From Procambarus clarkii (taxonomy: Eukaryota > Arthropoda > Malacostraca > Decapoda > Cambaridae), in the NCBI RefSeq assembly GCF_040958095.1, contig NC_091228.1:7108700-7172699 (forward strand): a stretch of 64,000 bases of DNA, in the 5' to 3' direction. The notes under the pieces are model-generated. The model had not been told where the DNA came from. It did not search any database and worked only from the letters and a program-made list of their open reading frames with translations. Each line of letters starts with the position of its first letter. Positions within the stretch are counted from its first letter, which is position 1. A program made the translations under genes and the position numbers. Shown here piece after piece: positions 23,577 through 46,250 of the stretch.

Positions 23577-24525
23577 AAAAGAAAATTATATTTACGTAAA
23601 AGACAAAATTATTTACACAAAACCAGAATAATAAAAACAACTCAACTCGTATTTAAGAGAAGATGACAACTCTAAAGTTTCCTTTCTAGATACATTTGTT
23701 ACGTTTGGTTTACCTTAAACCAATATTCATAGGATTGAGTTTACATTTTCTGAGTTTTTTGTCCAGAACTACATAAACTGAAGGCAATTAAAACTTTTGA
23801 TTAATAGAGCCTTTAACCTTTGTTCCGATTATAAATGATTTTATTTTGAAGTCAAGTTTTTGCATGAATTTTATATTTTTTAATGCGTTTCGTAGCAAGA
23901 TATTTTACAGAATTCGGAAGAGAATCTTAATTACCAAATTTAGATCTACTATTCAGGTTTTCGCAGTTTCTAAGGACATATAGTATGTCAAATTTCGATA
24001 TATAGGTGAAATAAATTTTTATATTAAGAAAGAACTTTGTAATATTATAAGATATAGCTATCCGCAAGCAAGTTTCCAGTTCGTGTTTACTAACAAAAAT
24101 ATCATTGGAAACTAATTCAAACGTAGAGATTCACTACTCTTTGAACTCAGGTCTCAACCCGTCCTCGACTCAAGTCCATTACATCCAGCGGCCGACCCCA
24201 CAGACGCATTCATAAATTTTAACATGCTGTTCATTCAAAATAGGAATTTTCTCAAATATATATTAATATTATGATATATTAGCATATTGTGCATATATAG
24301 ACATAGGTTAGGTTAGGTGTTTGGGTTCTGTTGGCGATTATTTGTATTTACAATACGTGGGTGAAGCATTTACAGCGTTGTGGTTCGACCAAAATTCGTC
24401 AGTGAAGCACTTGTTCCGGAAGTGTTCGAACGAAATCAGTTGTGAGTCGTGTGTAAACCGTTTTTCATTCTTAAACGGAGTTTAGCGGGTGCATGGAATC
24501 ACTTTTGGGTCTTTGGAGGACAGGG
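23577..24525 (+). repeat. Left arm of a long inverted repeat
   Basis: Diverged reverse complement of 25428-25893. Matching landmarks include ACCAGAAT..AACAACTCAAC, CATTCAAAATAGGAATTTTC, TAGGTTAGGTTAGGTG, TTACAGCGTTGTGGTTCG and CACTTGTTCCGGAAGTGTTC. The left arm has about 480 bp (about 23680-24165) that the right arm lacks. Possibly terminal inverted repeats of a DNA transposon. Confidence 0.75.
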
Positions 24526-24645
24526 TGCAGGTCTGGTGTTGTTTATCTGTTCAAATGTTCAAACTGTACCGTTCAATATGTTGGAAATATCTCACGAAGC
24601 CTAAAACATCGCATTTCTGACCATATGGAGGTCTCCTACCGTGCC
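24493..24645 (+). pseudogene. Penelope-like element GIY-YIG endonuclease fragment (5' part)
   Basis: Translation includes SGVVYLFKCSNCTVQYVGN followed by SRSLKHRISDHMEVSYR. This fits the GIY-YIG nuclease start of PLEs: the 'VY..C..C...YVG' pattern, then R.L..R...H. In known PLEs this domain follows the reverse transcriptase and nicks the target. The RT is absent, and the coding sequence stops at a palindromic MITE at 24646. The rest of the C-terminus resumes at 25199. Confidence 0.7.
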
Positions 24646-24940
24646 GGAGCCAGATTCACGAAGCAGTTAGAAAGTTCTTACGAACGTGTTTATCGTTCTT
24701 CAATCTTTGACGCCTTTGGTTTCGTTTATTAAACCATTTACAAGCATGAAAACTTCCCAGTCTGCCTACAACAACATCTTGAAAACTGTTGTTATTGTTA
24801 TAAACAGTCTCCTGGTGCTTCGGAGCTTATTAACTGTTTAATAATTGTAAACAAAGCCGCCAAAATTGAGAAAAGGTTTGTTCATTGAGAAAAGATGTAC
24901 AGGTTCGTAAGTGCTTGCGTAACTGCTTTGTGAATCTTGG
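24646..24940. mobile_element. Palindromic MITE with GCCAGATTCACGAAGCA ends (copy 1)
   Basis: Starts GGAGCCAGATTCACGAAGCA and ends with the inverse, TGCTTTGTGAATCTTGG. It is a near-palindrome internally (ATTATTAAACAGTTAATAAG-like arms with AAAGCCGCCAAA). No coding capacity, so it is non-autonomous. It interrupts the PLE fragment. Confidence 0.8.
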
Positions 24941-25198
24941 GCCAGATTCACGAAAGCACTTACGCAAGCACTTACGAGCGTGTACATCTTTCCTCAATCT
25001 TTGACGGCTTTGGTTACATTTATTAAACAATTTACAAGCATGAAAACTTGCCATTCAACTGTTGTTAGCGTTATAAACAGCCTCCTGGTGCTTCGGAGCT
25101 CATTAACTGTTTAATAATTGGAAACAAAGCCGCCAAAGATTGAGAAAAGATGTACAGGTTCGTAAGTGCTAGCGTAACTGCTTCGTGAATCTGGCCCC
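24939..25198. mobile_element. Palindromic MITE (copy 2)
   Basis: Starts GGGCCAGATTCACGAAAGCA and ends TTCGTGAATCTGGCCC. Same family as copy 1 and joined to it with no spacer, so either a tandem insertion or a dimer. Confidence 0.82.
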
Positions 25199-25405
25199 CC
25201 TGATCTGCCTCTTAGGCAATGTGCTTCTCTACTATTCAAGAACATTGCGAGGATAAAAGCCATGACTCTTCCACTTACAGTGAATTGCTCGTGTGTATTG
25301 TAGTTCGTCTAGCCGTGAACTCAATATTTTACAGTGTCTCGAGTTTTAATATGATACCCGAGTTGAACGGTTCGGAGTCGTCGACTCAGCTATTTATTTA
25401 TTAAC
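25199..25405 (+). pseudogene. Penelope-like element C-terminus (3' part)
   Basis: The frame reads TIQEHCEDKSHD, then MIPELNGSESSTQLFIY and a stop. This is consistent with the end of a PLE GIY-YIG protein (an I..HC..K.H block, then PELN..SS..L). It continues the domain begun at 24493 after the MITE pair. A homologous, more decayed copy is at 21385. Confidence 0.65.
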
Positions 25406-25427
25406 TGTTAACTTATCTTACAGCCCG

Positions 25428-25893
25428 TCTTCATAAACAAAGACCCAAATTTCATTCCATCCACCCGCCAAACCCCAGCTGTTTATGAATGAAGAATGAC
25501 TTACACACGACTCACAACTGTTAACGTTCGAACACTTCCGGAACAAGTGCTTCACTGACGACTTTTGTTCGAACCACAACGCTGTAAATCCTTCACCTAC
25601 GTACTACAAATACAACTAATCGCCAACAGAACCTGTTCACCTAACCTAACCTATGCCTAAATATGCACACAATATGCTAATATAAAATAATATTAATTTA
25701 TATTTGAGAAAATTCCTATTTTGAATGAACAACATGTTAAAATTGATGAATGTATCTTTGGGGTCGACCACTGGATGGAATGAACTTATTTTGAGGACAT
25801 GTAGTCTCTTAAGTATGTGTTGAGTTGTTTTGTAATTCTGGTTTCGTGTATATAATTTTATATTTTACTTGTAAATAGTTTTCTTTTAAGTTG
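25428..25893 (-). repeat. Right arm of the long inverted repeat
   Basis: Reverse complement of the left arm at 23577-24525, with many substitutions. The arms enclose the PLE fragment and the MITE pair. Confidence 0.75.
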
Positions 25894-26057
25894 TTGAATA
25901 TTAAGTTTAGTAAATATATATATTGATACATATTTAAATGTTTTTAACTAAATTATCGTTTTGAAATATTATTTTTTTAACACTGACGATTATTTATACG
26001 AAACGTCTGTTATTTATAAAGTGAACAAGATGCATATCTTTTCTCTTATCATACTGG

Positions 26058-26286
<229 letters not shown>

Positions 26287-26289
26287 GTA

Positions 26290-27138
26290 CTGAACATCAA
26301 TAAATAATCAGACGTGAATCACATAAATTACGTATGTACGTTAGTCATAGGATAACGGTGAACTTATGTAAAAATTTTCCCCTTCACAGTATTATGCAAT
26401 ATACCTTTAGCTTTTCCATCTAGCAAGACGCTTAGCTTATATATATATATACACTAATATATGTACACTAGCACATGGATCTTGCGAACTGTTACTACAT
26501 CCATTGTAAAAATAAAAAAATAAAAACTGTATCTTGTAGATGCGTACGAACCTCAATTCTTCAATGAATGATTCAGGGAAAAGGTGAATGTCAAATCTTC
26601 TTTCAAAGGTTCAAACACAAGGTGAATCTCGATTCTTTTCTGAGACAGTTTCAATGCAAAGTGAACCCTCCAACCTCTCTCTCTAGCTTCAAACACAAGG
26701 TAACTCACATTCTCTAGCATCATCTACATTTACAATGTAAACAAACCCACATATTACACTGATTATCCCTGGTTTGACATTTGGTGAAACAGGACTTCAG
26801 TTTCACTCAGAGGAAGAGATTCAGGCACTACGCACCCACAACTGCTACAGAGGAACGGTCACAGGTCCCGATATCTCTATATCCTAAGGTCTCTGTGCAG
26901 ACTAATTACACTCATATGGTTGTTCGTAATGGGTGTTCATTCAACCATTACGACCCTAGGTGATGGGGGGCTCATGGATCATAACAATGCCCATTGTAAA
27001 TGGGTGATTCCCATAACTCGGTCCTTGTGGATGGGTGACGTCCTATAGTTACGTCCCTAGAAGATGAGTAAGTCCGAGATTGTGCATGTCGGAATGAGTG
27101 AACCCGACAATATGGGCGTCGATTCAGGTGACACTACG
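26290..27138. other. Sequence downstream of the DPR gene; no separate gene recognised
   Basis: Low-complexity CAAACACAAGGT modules at 26600-26705 and ordinary sequence elsewhere. On the minus strand this is where the DPR 3' UTR and poly(A) site could lie, but neither end can be fixed from sequence. Confidence 0.4.
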
Positions 27139-27252
27139 TCCGTCGTAGCAGATGAGTGGGACCCCCGACGCTACGACCGTCGTAGCAGATGTGTGGGACC
27201 CTCCGACGCTACGTCAGTCGTAGTAGATGAGTGGGACCCTCCGACGCTACGT
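27139..27252. repeat. About 40-bp repeat, about 3 copies
   Basis: CGTCGTAGCAGATGAGTGGG followed by ACCCTCCGACGCTACG, repeated about three times. It is about 60 bp past the DPR stop codon on the minus strand, so possibly in its 3' UTR. Confidence 0.85.
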
Positions 27253-27311
27253 CCTGGCTGCGCCTCAGAGCTGTAGTCACGTTACACGCACATCCTCCCT
27301 CCTCTGTTTCA

Positions 27312-37067
<9,756 letters not shown>

Positions 37068-37393
37068 CTGTAGGGAGAGACAAGGGTATGCTTAGTATAC
37101 CTATTAATAAGAGGCGAGGGTATGCTTAGTATAACCGGTAATGAGAGCCGAGAGTATATCTAGCATACCCCCATTCGTTGCAGCATGCAATAGTATGCAA
37201 TGCAGCTGTCTGTCTAATTTTAACAAAAATATATTTGCATATAGACTGCAGTGAAAAAAATGCTTCATATCTCCTGAGCCCCTAACAGCCAGCCATCACA
37301 AAGAAATATTGTTACGTGGCTTTGCACTATGATAAATTACCCGCCATAAAATGCCCAAGAATCTCTAAATAAGACGTGCGTCTTATTTAGAGA

Positions 37394-37908
37394 TTTTATT
37401 TTGACGTACCTGGGAAGATTATATTTTGACGTACCTGGGAAGATTTTATTTTGACGTACCTGGGAAGATTTTATTTTGACGTACCTGGGAAGATTATATT
37501 TTGACGTACCTGGGAAGATTTTATTTTGACGTACCTGGGAAGATTTTATTTTGACGTACCTGGGAAGATTTTATTTTGACGTACCTGGGAAGATTTTATT
37601 TTGACGTACCTGGGAAGATTTTATTTTGACGTACCTGGGAAGATTTTATTTTGACGTACCTGGGAAGATTTTATTTTGTCGTACTGGGAAGATTTTATTT
37701 TGTCGTACTGGGAAGATTATATTTTGACGTACCAGGGAAGATTATATTTTGACGTACTGGGAAGATTATATTTTGACGTACTGGGAAGATTTTATTTTGA
37801 CGTACCTGGGAAGATTTTATTTTGACGTACCTGGGAAGATTATATTTTGACGTACCTGGGAAGATTTTATTTTGACGTACTGGGAAGATTATATTTTGAC
37901 GTACTGGA
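37394..37908 (-). repeat. 25-bp tandem array, about 20 copies
   Basis: Unit on the plus strand GATTTTATTTTGACGTACC plus TGGGAA. On the minus strand, the DPR sense strand, each full unit shows CCCAGGTACGTC and AAAATAAAATC. Some units lack one C (GTACTGGG). Confidence 0.97.
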
Positions 37909-37970
37909 TCAAACAGCAAGAAGATCCCAGACAACTGGCCACACCTAGACAACGTTCTCCCGTGCTCAAG

Positions 37971-38427
37971 AAACGTTCACCCTGGCCCTATAAACGTTCA
38001 CCCTGGCCCTATAAACGTTCACCCTGACCCTATAAACGTTCACCCTGGCCCCATAAACGTTCACCCTGGCCCTATAAACGTTCACCCTGGCCCTATAAAC
38101 GTTCACCCTGGCCCTATAAACGTTCACCCTGGTCCTATAAACGTTCACCCAGGCCCTATAAACGTTCACCCTGGCCCTATAAACGTTCACCCTGGCCCTA
38201 TAAACGTTCACCCTGACCCTATAAACGTTCACCCTGACCCTATAAACGTTCACCCTGACCCTATAAACGTTCACCCTGGCCCTATAAACGTTCACCTTGG
38301 CCCTATAAACGTTCACCCTGGCCCTATAAACGTTCACCCTGACCCTATAAATGTTCACCCTGGCCCTATAAACGTTCACCCTGGCCCTATAAACGTTCAC
38401 CCTGGCCCTATAAACGTTCACCCTGAG
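37971..38427. repeat. 21-bp tandem array, about 22 copies
   Basis: Unit CGTTCACCCTGGCCCTATAAA. The period keeps the minus-strand frame open (VNVYRAR repeats). It is separated from the 25-bp array by about 60 bp. Confidence 0.98.
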
Positions 38428-38736
38428 AGGGTAATCTCTCAGCCGGCTCAGTACATTAGGGTACTCAATGCCTCATTACACATTCAATTGGGAACACGAA
38501 AGAGTTTAACATAAACAAGGGATTCGAGTCTCAGGTAAATATCCAGTACCAATACCAAAGCCCCCATGCAATTAGCTGTCAATATTGTACCGTATGCGAC
38601 CCACAGTACCATTATGGTACTGTATGAGACTCACCGTACCAACACGGTACCGTATGAGGTACAGCTCGACCGTATACGGAGATAATTTACATAAACTGTC
38701 AAGAATTTCATTTATTGCATCACCGGACTTGAGGTT

Positions 38737-38804
38737 GTTGTTTTTAAAGATTCGCTACCTGGAACATAAAGTTCCAAGTAGCACGGGCTATGGTGAGCCC
38801 GTAG
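38737..38804 (+). repeat. Dispersed GGGCTATGGTGAGCCC hairpin element
   Basis: TGTTTTTAAAGATTCGCTAC, AAGTTCCAAGTAGCACGGGC and GGTGAGCCCGT. Matches 20296 and the inverse of 16617. Confidence 0.82.
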
Positions 38805-38963
38805 ATAGTTATTTGGACTTGAGGTCAAAACCACATGAAGCGTTTCAGAGCTCAGATAAAGGACTATTTATATGAAATAGTAACAAACTATTTAGACAAA
38901 ACCCAAGAAATATTGGGTTTACATGTCATGTTTTTGATTAGTGAGCTGTTGCATTTTACTCTG

Positions 38964-38967
<4 letters not shown>

Positions 38968-39031
<64 letters not shown>
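38968..39031. repeat. (AT)n microsatellite
   Basis: About 64 bp of AT. Confidence 0.97.
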
Positions 39032-39206
39032 CAGAAAGACTCCTCACCATGAAAGGTTCGACACGTAGACTGCCAGGAGCAGTGAAATCACTGAAAAGTC
39101 CAGTGCCATTCCTGGCACTGGTGATGAAAAAATACTGACAGAGATCACACACTAACGTGGTGCATCAAATGAACATAAGTTCAGTAGAACTTCGGTTTCG
39201 ACTCTT

Positions 39207-39300
39207 TTTACCCTGTCGTAGTTCAGTCGATTAAGGCAGTGTCTGGGATGCTCCCGGACGCAGGTTCGAATCCTCGTCACGGCCCTTGTGGATTTGTACA
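39207..39300 (+). repeat. tRNA-like SINE head, family 4
   Basis: CTGTCGTAGTTCAGTCGATT resembles an A box and GGTTCGAATCCTCGTCACGG contains a B box. The sequence GATCACACACTAACGTGGTG, which in the 49596 copy belongs to the tail, is present upstream at 39143 in the opposite sense. This is a repeat, not a tRNA gene. Confidence 0.7.
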
Positions 39301-39499
39301 CTGGTAGGTGTTTTGTGTTGTAAGCACACATAGGTGTATTAAAAAACAAATTCTAACTCTTAATGTAATGCCTTTTTATCCTCCAAGTTTCTATAATTTC
39401 TTTCGAATCAAACCCAGTTGTCTGAAGCAGCAGAGTTTTAGCAACTGTGATATCAGGTGCAAAGGGTTTACCAAATTCTAACATTTGGTATTTACTGAT

Positions 39500-39698
39500 T
39501 TAGGTGCTCTGACTGTCCTCATGCTGGGCATTATATTGCTGGGCATGCTGGGCATTCTGCCCGAAACGCTTTGCGTAATAGTGGCTTTAGGCATTGTATG
39601 TACTAGCTCTATCTATAAAGCCAACAAACTTTGTAAAATCTCTTTATGTATGTACCTTTGCCTAAATAAAAATTATTATTATTATTATTATTATATAT
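39500..39698 (+). repeat. Retroposon end with GAAACG hairpin and (ATT)n tail
   Basis: The hairpin GGGCATTCTGCCC is followed at once by GAAACGCTTTGCGTAATAG, then TTAGGCATTGTATGTAC and a tail CTAAATAAAAATTATTATT. The simple tail shows the 3' end of a retroposed element on the plus strand. Confidence 0.65.
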
Positions 39699-39699
39699 G

Positions 39700-40228
<529 letters not shown>

Positions 40229-40360
40229 GAATTTTGCCTAACGTGGAAAGTGATCACTGCTACCAATATAATACTCACTGTTATCAATATAATCACTAGT
40301 TATGATCACCTAGAAATCTATATTATCATTATTCTCTTATTATATATTACTTCCTCTTGC

Positions 40361-40432
40361 GACGAGGAGGCCTGGTCGACGACCGGGCCGCGGGGACGCT
40401 AAGCCCCGAAAACACCTCAAGGTAACTTCAAG
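40361..40432 (+). repeat. Retroposon tail, family 3
   Basis: GAGGAGGCCTGGTCGACGAC, GACGCTAAGCCCCGAAAAC and ACCTCAAGGTAACTTCAAGG, the tail seen at 31031-31240. Confidence 0.75.
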
Positions 40433-40439
40433 GTAACTT

Positions 40440-41040
40440 TTTCATATCCTGTCGAGCACCCATTTTCAGCTGTAGCCCGGTAGGGTTACCATTGTTGTTC
40501 CCACTGAGGTACCAATGTGTTTACCACACTGGGTACCACTGTTTACCACTGCACTTTACTCTGTTCACGGCAGCAAAAATACATCGTTTGCATTGGAGTG
40601 AAACTGCATTTACTGCCATGGGTGTTAGTAGGGATGGGAGGATGTTGGGACTTGGAGGGGGTGGAAAAGAGGAGAGGGGGAAAGGAATAGGAAGTGGAGG
40701 AGAGGGTTTTTTGGAGGGTTTTGGGGGGTCAAAGGGGGGAAGGGAAGCATTGAGAACGCGACTAGAGATTTACATATCTATTTTTTTACACCTGTTTTGT
40801 TTACAGACTTTTTCGTTGGAATCTTAATGTTTTCAGCCGGATCTGTTATTGCCACCACGAAATAAAAATTAGGTTTTCAATTCGGATGCGATTTCATTCG
40901 GATTCTACGAATGCTGATTGTTTTGACTGTTCAGCCGCTCGGCGGTGTTGGCTGCTAGTGAAGCAACGCACCAAGGTAGCACGTGCCACTCAGAATGCTA
41001 TCTCTGTAGAACTGGAAAAAAAATAACTCAGAATTCTGTA
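40440..41040. other. No gene recognised
   Basis: Includes a G-rich stretch at 40640-40745. No identifiable protein. Confidence 0.4.
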
Positions 41041-41530
41041 AAACTGCAAAAATGCTATCTCTGTAGAACTGCAAAAAAGAACTCTGTAGGACTGCAAGAT
41101 GCTATCTCTGTATAACTGCAAAATGCTATCTCTGAAGAACTGCAAAATGCTATCTCTGAAGAACAGCAAAATGCTATCTCTGAAGAACTGAAAAATACTA
41201 TTCCTGAAGAACTGCAAAATGCTATCTCTGAAGAACTGCAAAATGCTATCTCTGAAGAACTGCAAAATGATATCTCTGAAGAACTGCAAAATGATATCTC
41301 TGAAGAACTGCTAAATGCTATCTCTGAAGAACTGCAAAATGATATCTCTGAAGAACTGCTAAATGCTATCTCTGAAGAACTGCAAAATGCTATTTCTGAA
41401 GAACTGCAAAATGCTATCTCTGAAGAACTGCTAAATGCTATCTCTGAAGAAATGCAAAATGCTATCTCTGAAGAACTACAAAATGCTATCTCTGAAGAAA
41501 TGCAAAATATTATCTCTATAGAACTGCAAA
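41041..41530. repeat. 24-bp tandem array, about 20 copies
   Basis: Unit ATGCTATCTCTGAAGAACTG plus CAAA with scattered substitutions; it becomes irregular at the left end. Confidence 0.95.
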
Positions 41531-42133
<603 letters not shown>

Positions 42134-42317
42134 AAAATGACAATTCCATGAATATGTAGACAACCTTTAAGAAGTTTCTCTCCTCTGGATATCAGAGTTC
42201 GATTCCTAATGCAATATACCGTAATTTCCATGGCAAAGTGCTATTCTTGGAATGGCGGATCAGGCACGAAACCTAGGTCGTTAGAGGGAGATTTAGATTC
42301 TCTTTGTCCGCACCTGA

Positions 42318-42382
42318 CCCCCCCCCCCCCCCCCTTACCCCCCCAACCCCCTCTTACCCCCCCACCCCCCTTCCCCCCACCC
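42318..42382. repeat. C-rich low-complexity tract
   Basis: Runs of up to 16 C, interrupted by TTA and AA. Confidence 0.95.
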
Positions 42383-42384
42383 CA

Positions 42385-43037
42385 AACGCTCCACCAGTAA
42401 TGGCAGAGATTAAAAAGGCCACTGGAAACAGAAATATATTCTTCGCCTAATATTTTAAAGATTAATCAAGTGAGCAGTAACACAGGATTAGGTTATTATT
42501 AAACTACAAATTAGAGCATTTTAAGTGATTGCTACGAAAATCAATATTTAATTAAGCTTTTAAATGCCAAAAAAAAATCTCGTTAGCCTATATTATTATA
42601 AATAGTGTTTAAAACACCAATATTCCATCATCCAAATGGCGCTAAATTATTTGAACTGCTAACAATGATTTTCAAAGCTAATAATCACTCCAAGATTAAC
42701 TTGATGTTAAAAATATTAAATGTTAATCTTGATATAATATAATAAATTTGTTAATAACACATATCTCATCCCCTTTTTAACGAAGGAACTGTGTCTAAAT
42801 AAAGTAACTCTGTTATAGATGTAATAAAATGCATTCTATCTATGCCTTTAAAAGTTACATTAATGAGGAACAAATAGGAATGACAAAAGAATGGAACATA
42901 AGGCTTAATTTTATTATTTTATTAAAGTCTTATTTCATAAGGCTTTATTATATTATTTTTTATATTTATGATTCCCGTTCTAACTAAAGATAGTACACAA
43001 ACACACACATACTTATGCATTAGTACAATGATGTTTG
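42385..43037. other. No gene recognised
   Basis: AT-rich sequence; nothing identifiable on either strand. Confidence 0.4.
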
Positions 43038-43046
43038 TTGAAGACG

Positions 43047-43224
43047 AGGAGTCACAATAACGTGGCTGAAGTATGTTGACAAGACCACACACTAGAAGGT
43101 GAAGGGACGACGACGTTTCGGTCCGTCCTGGACTATTCTCAAGTCGATTCAAGTCGACTTGAGAATGGTCCAGGACGGACCGAAACGTCGTCGTCCCTTC
43201 ACCTTCTAGTGTGTGGTCTGGTCA
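43047..43224. mobile_element. Foldback element, inverted dimer, with 9-bp target duplication
   Basis: Begins AGGAGTCACAATAACGTGGC (unit 3' end, inverse orientation), goes through CGACGTTTCGGTCC, turns at TCAAGTCGA and repeats in inverse to GTGTGGTCTGG. TTGAAGACG is present at 43038-43046 and again at 43231-43239. Confidence 0.85.
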
Positions 43225-43239
43225 TCTTCCTTGAAGACG

Positions 43240-44470
43240 TCTGTTACTGTGTGTAACAGAAAGAGTTGGATCAACCATTCTATCACGAGTGTTCTCAATA
43301 ATTCTGGCGTTCTTCATTTGAGAAGAATGTTGAATTCAACATCCTTCTTAATGAATTAAATTAATTAAAACGAATTAATTCAAAGTTCATTTAGGAATTT
43401 TAGTTGGTATGAAATAGAGAGAGAAAGAGAGAGAGAGAGGTGGAGGATATTAGGGAGGGGGGGGGTTTGTTTGGGGGAAGACACAGTAATGGCCCGAACG
43501 TGATTCACTGTTATGGGTCATTGTTCCAGCTTATCTCACATGGTGTTCATTCTATCAGTGGGCTCCTGTCGGCCAGTGCGGGCAGTAGGCAAGCAGAGGG
43601 CAGGCAGACATATGCAGGAGACAGGCAGACAGGAGTTAGGAAGGGGTTGTAGAGAGAAAGGTTCAGCAGAAATAAGATGCAGGCAGGGAATGGGCAGACA
43701 GGGAGTGGGTAGACAGGGAACGAGTAGGTAGATGGTGGGCAGACATTGGGCAGGTATATAGGTATGTCGCTGGGAGTAAACAATTTATCATTTTTGTTAT
43801 CCATATACAACAAAAAATACTATTTTCACCAGTATTTGAAAAATCACCTCTTGCTTACAACCTAACTTCCTGACAAACTCCACTCTACGCAATCAATTTT
43901 CTTCGCATTTTCTTAGGCATTATAACCACCTCCATCATCACTTTCACATTCCACACACACACACTTTCAATCACACTCTTACGCTTTAAAATATTTTATC
44001 AAACACGGTAAGTTTTATCTCTCATCTTTTAATCTACATATTTTTCCCTGGCGTTAAGTCAGGGAATCCTCACTCAATTCTCATTTTCATTTCCACCGTC
44101 GTCATCATCCCAATCTTGTACCTCACTTTCATCTCCTCCTCATGTTCCTCAAGCCAGGCTTTCAGCATCTCATGTGTGTAATTGTTCATTCTGGAACAAC
44201 AACGGTAAATGTTTTGGTAAACATCGCGTCAGACTTAAGCCCTTGGGAGGCAGCTGGCTTCTCTGGCTTACTGTATTCTCTGTTTCTTAGTCATCATTAC
44301 TGTCATTGTCATTATCTTAGTTATCATCATTATTTTAGTTATCAATGTAATTATCTTAATTATCATTGTCATTATCAACGCTTTCTACAATGTTATCATC
44401 ATGCAGGTCATACTATTTTCGTTTAATTATTTTCCTATGTAGAAATGAAGGCATTTCAATATATATTCTC
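43240..44470. other. No gene recognised; low-complexity patches
   Basis: A short GAGAGA patch near 43415-43440, a repetitive GCAGACAGGGAGTGGGTAG patch at 43600-43760 and ATTATC-type repetition at 44280-44400. No recognisable protein. Confidence 0.4.
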
Positions 44471-44484
44471 AGTCTTCCATATGC

Positions 44485-44590
44485 AGGCGATGAGTCACAA
44501 TAACGTGGCTGAAGTATGTTGACCAGACCACACACTAGAAATTGAAGGGACGACGACGTTTCGGTCCGTCCTGGACCATTCTCAAGTCGA
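44485..44590 (-). mobile_element. Foldback-family single unit with 10-bp target duplication
   Basis: AGGCGATGAGTCACAATAAC to CCATTCTCAAGTCGA, one complete arm in minus orientation. AGTCTTCCAT occurs at 44471-44480 and at 44598-44607. Confidence 0.82.
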
Positions 44591-44607
44591 TCAACTAAGT
44601 CTTCCAT

Positions 44608-45198
44608 GTTGTGTCGTTCCGGCCGCTGCAGTGAGTGTGAGTGAGGTCGTGTAGTGGCTCCCTTAGGAGTCACGGTCAAAGTAACTGTATAGTGAATGTG
44701 ACTGGGGCATAGGGCGCCCGTGGTTTAAAACGAGGCCATTGTATAAAATCTAGATTCAACGATAGGAATGTTTAATACAGCAGCGATGCCCACGTGGGAG
44801 TAATAGGAGGCAGTGGGGGTATTAATACCATAGATTGAAGCCATCAGATGCGTTGGGTGACAGGTATCATTGCACTGTTGGCGATTTACTCATGACCCAA
44901 GCCTTCTGTACCCTTGTCCCCATACAGAATGCCTATAGTTGTGACTTGCAGGTGTGCCCACATATGCGTCTACAAAACTGGATATGATAAACCCGCAGAC
45001 AGCCTGCATGAAAAGGACGCATCTCTTACCCATTTCCTCTTCCTTTCCCCTGTTCGAATGACACGAGAACCTCAAAGCGAAGGCGTTTCCCCCACCCAGC
45101 CACTCTCCGTGGCTACCCTGCCTTTGTGAGTAGCACGAAGTCAGAAAAAAATGTCTCTTACGTGGGGAGCGAGTGTGTGAAGCCCTCTGGGAATGAAG
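44608..45198. other. No gene recognised
   Basis: Apparently unique sequence, no long frame with a recognisable domain. Confidence 0.4.
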
Positions 45199-45490
45199 TA
45201 CGGGTACGATAGAACTTTCAATGTCTTTCTCGTATTGCTTTGATATTTTTTAATGCCGTTGTTATTTTTGGTCTTTATAATTCCTCTGTCACGCTTCTGT
45301 CTGACTGCGACGTTCGCGATTTACCGGGATGATTTACCGGATAAATCGTACCACGATTTATACGGGTACGATAGAACTTTCAATGTCTTTCTCGTACTGC
45401 TTTGATATATTTTAATACCGTTGTTATTTTTGGTCTTTATAATTCCTCTGTCACGCTGTAGTCTGACTGCGACGTTCACGATTTATCGGG
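45199..45490 (+). repeat. 162-bp direct duplication (about 1.8 copies)
   Basis: TACGGGTACGATAGAACTTT starts at 45199 and again at 45361. Both continue through TCTTTCTCGTA, CCGTTGTTATTTTTGG and GACTGCGACGTTC with a few substitutions. Confidence 0.92.
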
Positions 45491-45811
45491 AACCTTTCCA
45501 TATCCTCTGGTGAGGAGTGTGGGATTCGCTAGCTCTTTCCATCATCTGAAAGAACGTGTGAACAAAAGTTGTTACGTCTACAATGGCGTGTTTTGAAGCC
45601 TCTGCTGGGACCAATGTTTTGGTCTAATACATCGCGCACGTAGAATATGAATCTGGAACTGTTCCGGCAATTCATCTTGGTTTGTATAACAGCGTTGGTC
45701 GAGAGCCAGAAAGAGTTGTTTGCTTCTTAAAAAAAAAATAGCTTGTGGAAGTGTTTTTCTTCTCGCTCAAGTTTGTTGGAATAATATAAGAAAATATTCG
45801 AATATGTGTAC

Positions 45812-45814
45812 GCA

Positions 45815-45899
<85 letters not shown>

Positions 45900-45911
45900 T
45901 CACACACATAC
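45812..45911. repeat. (AC)n microsatellite
   Basis: About 90 bp of AC with minor interruptions at the right end. Confidence 0.97.

Positions 45912-46250
<339 letters not shown>

Noticed and set aside
37971..38427. CRISPR-like regular repeats
   Set aside because: There are no unique spacers between repeats and the context is clearly eukaryotic.
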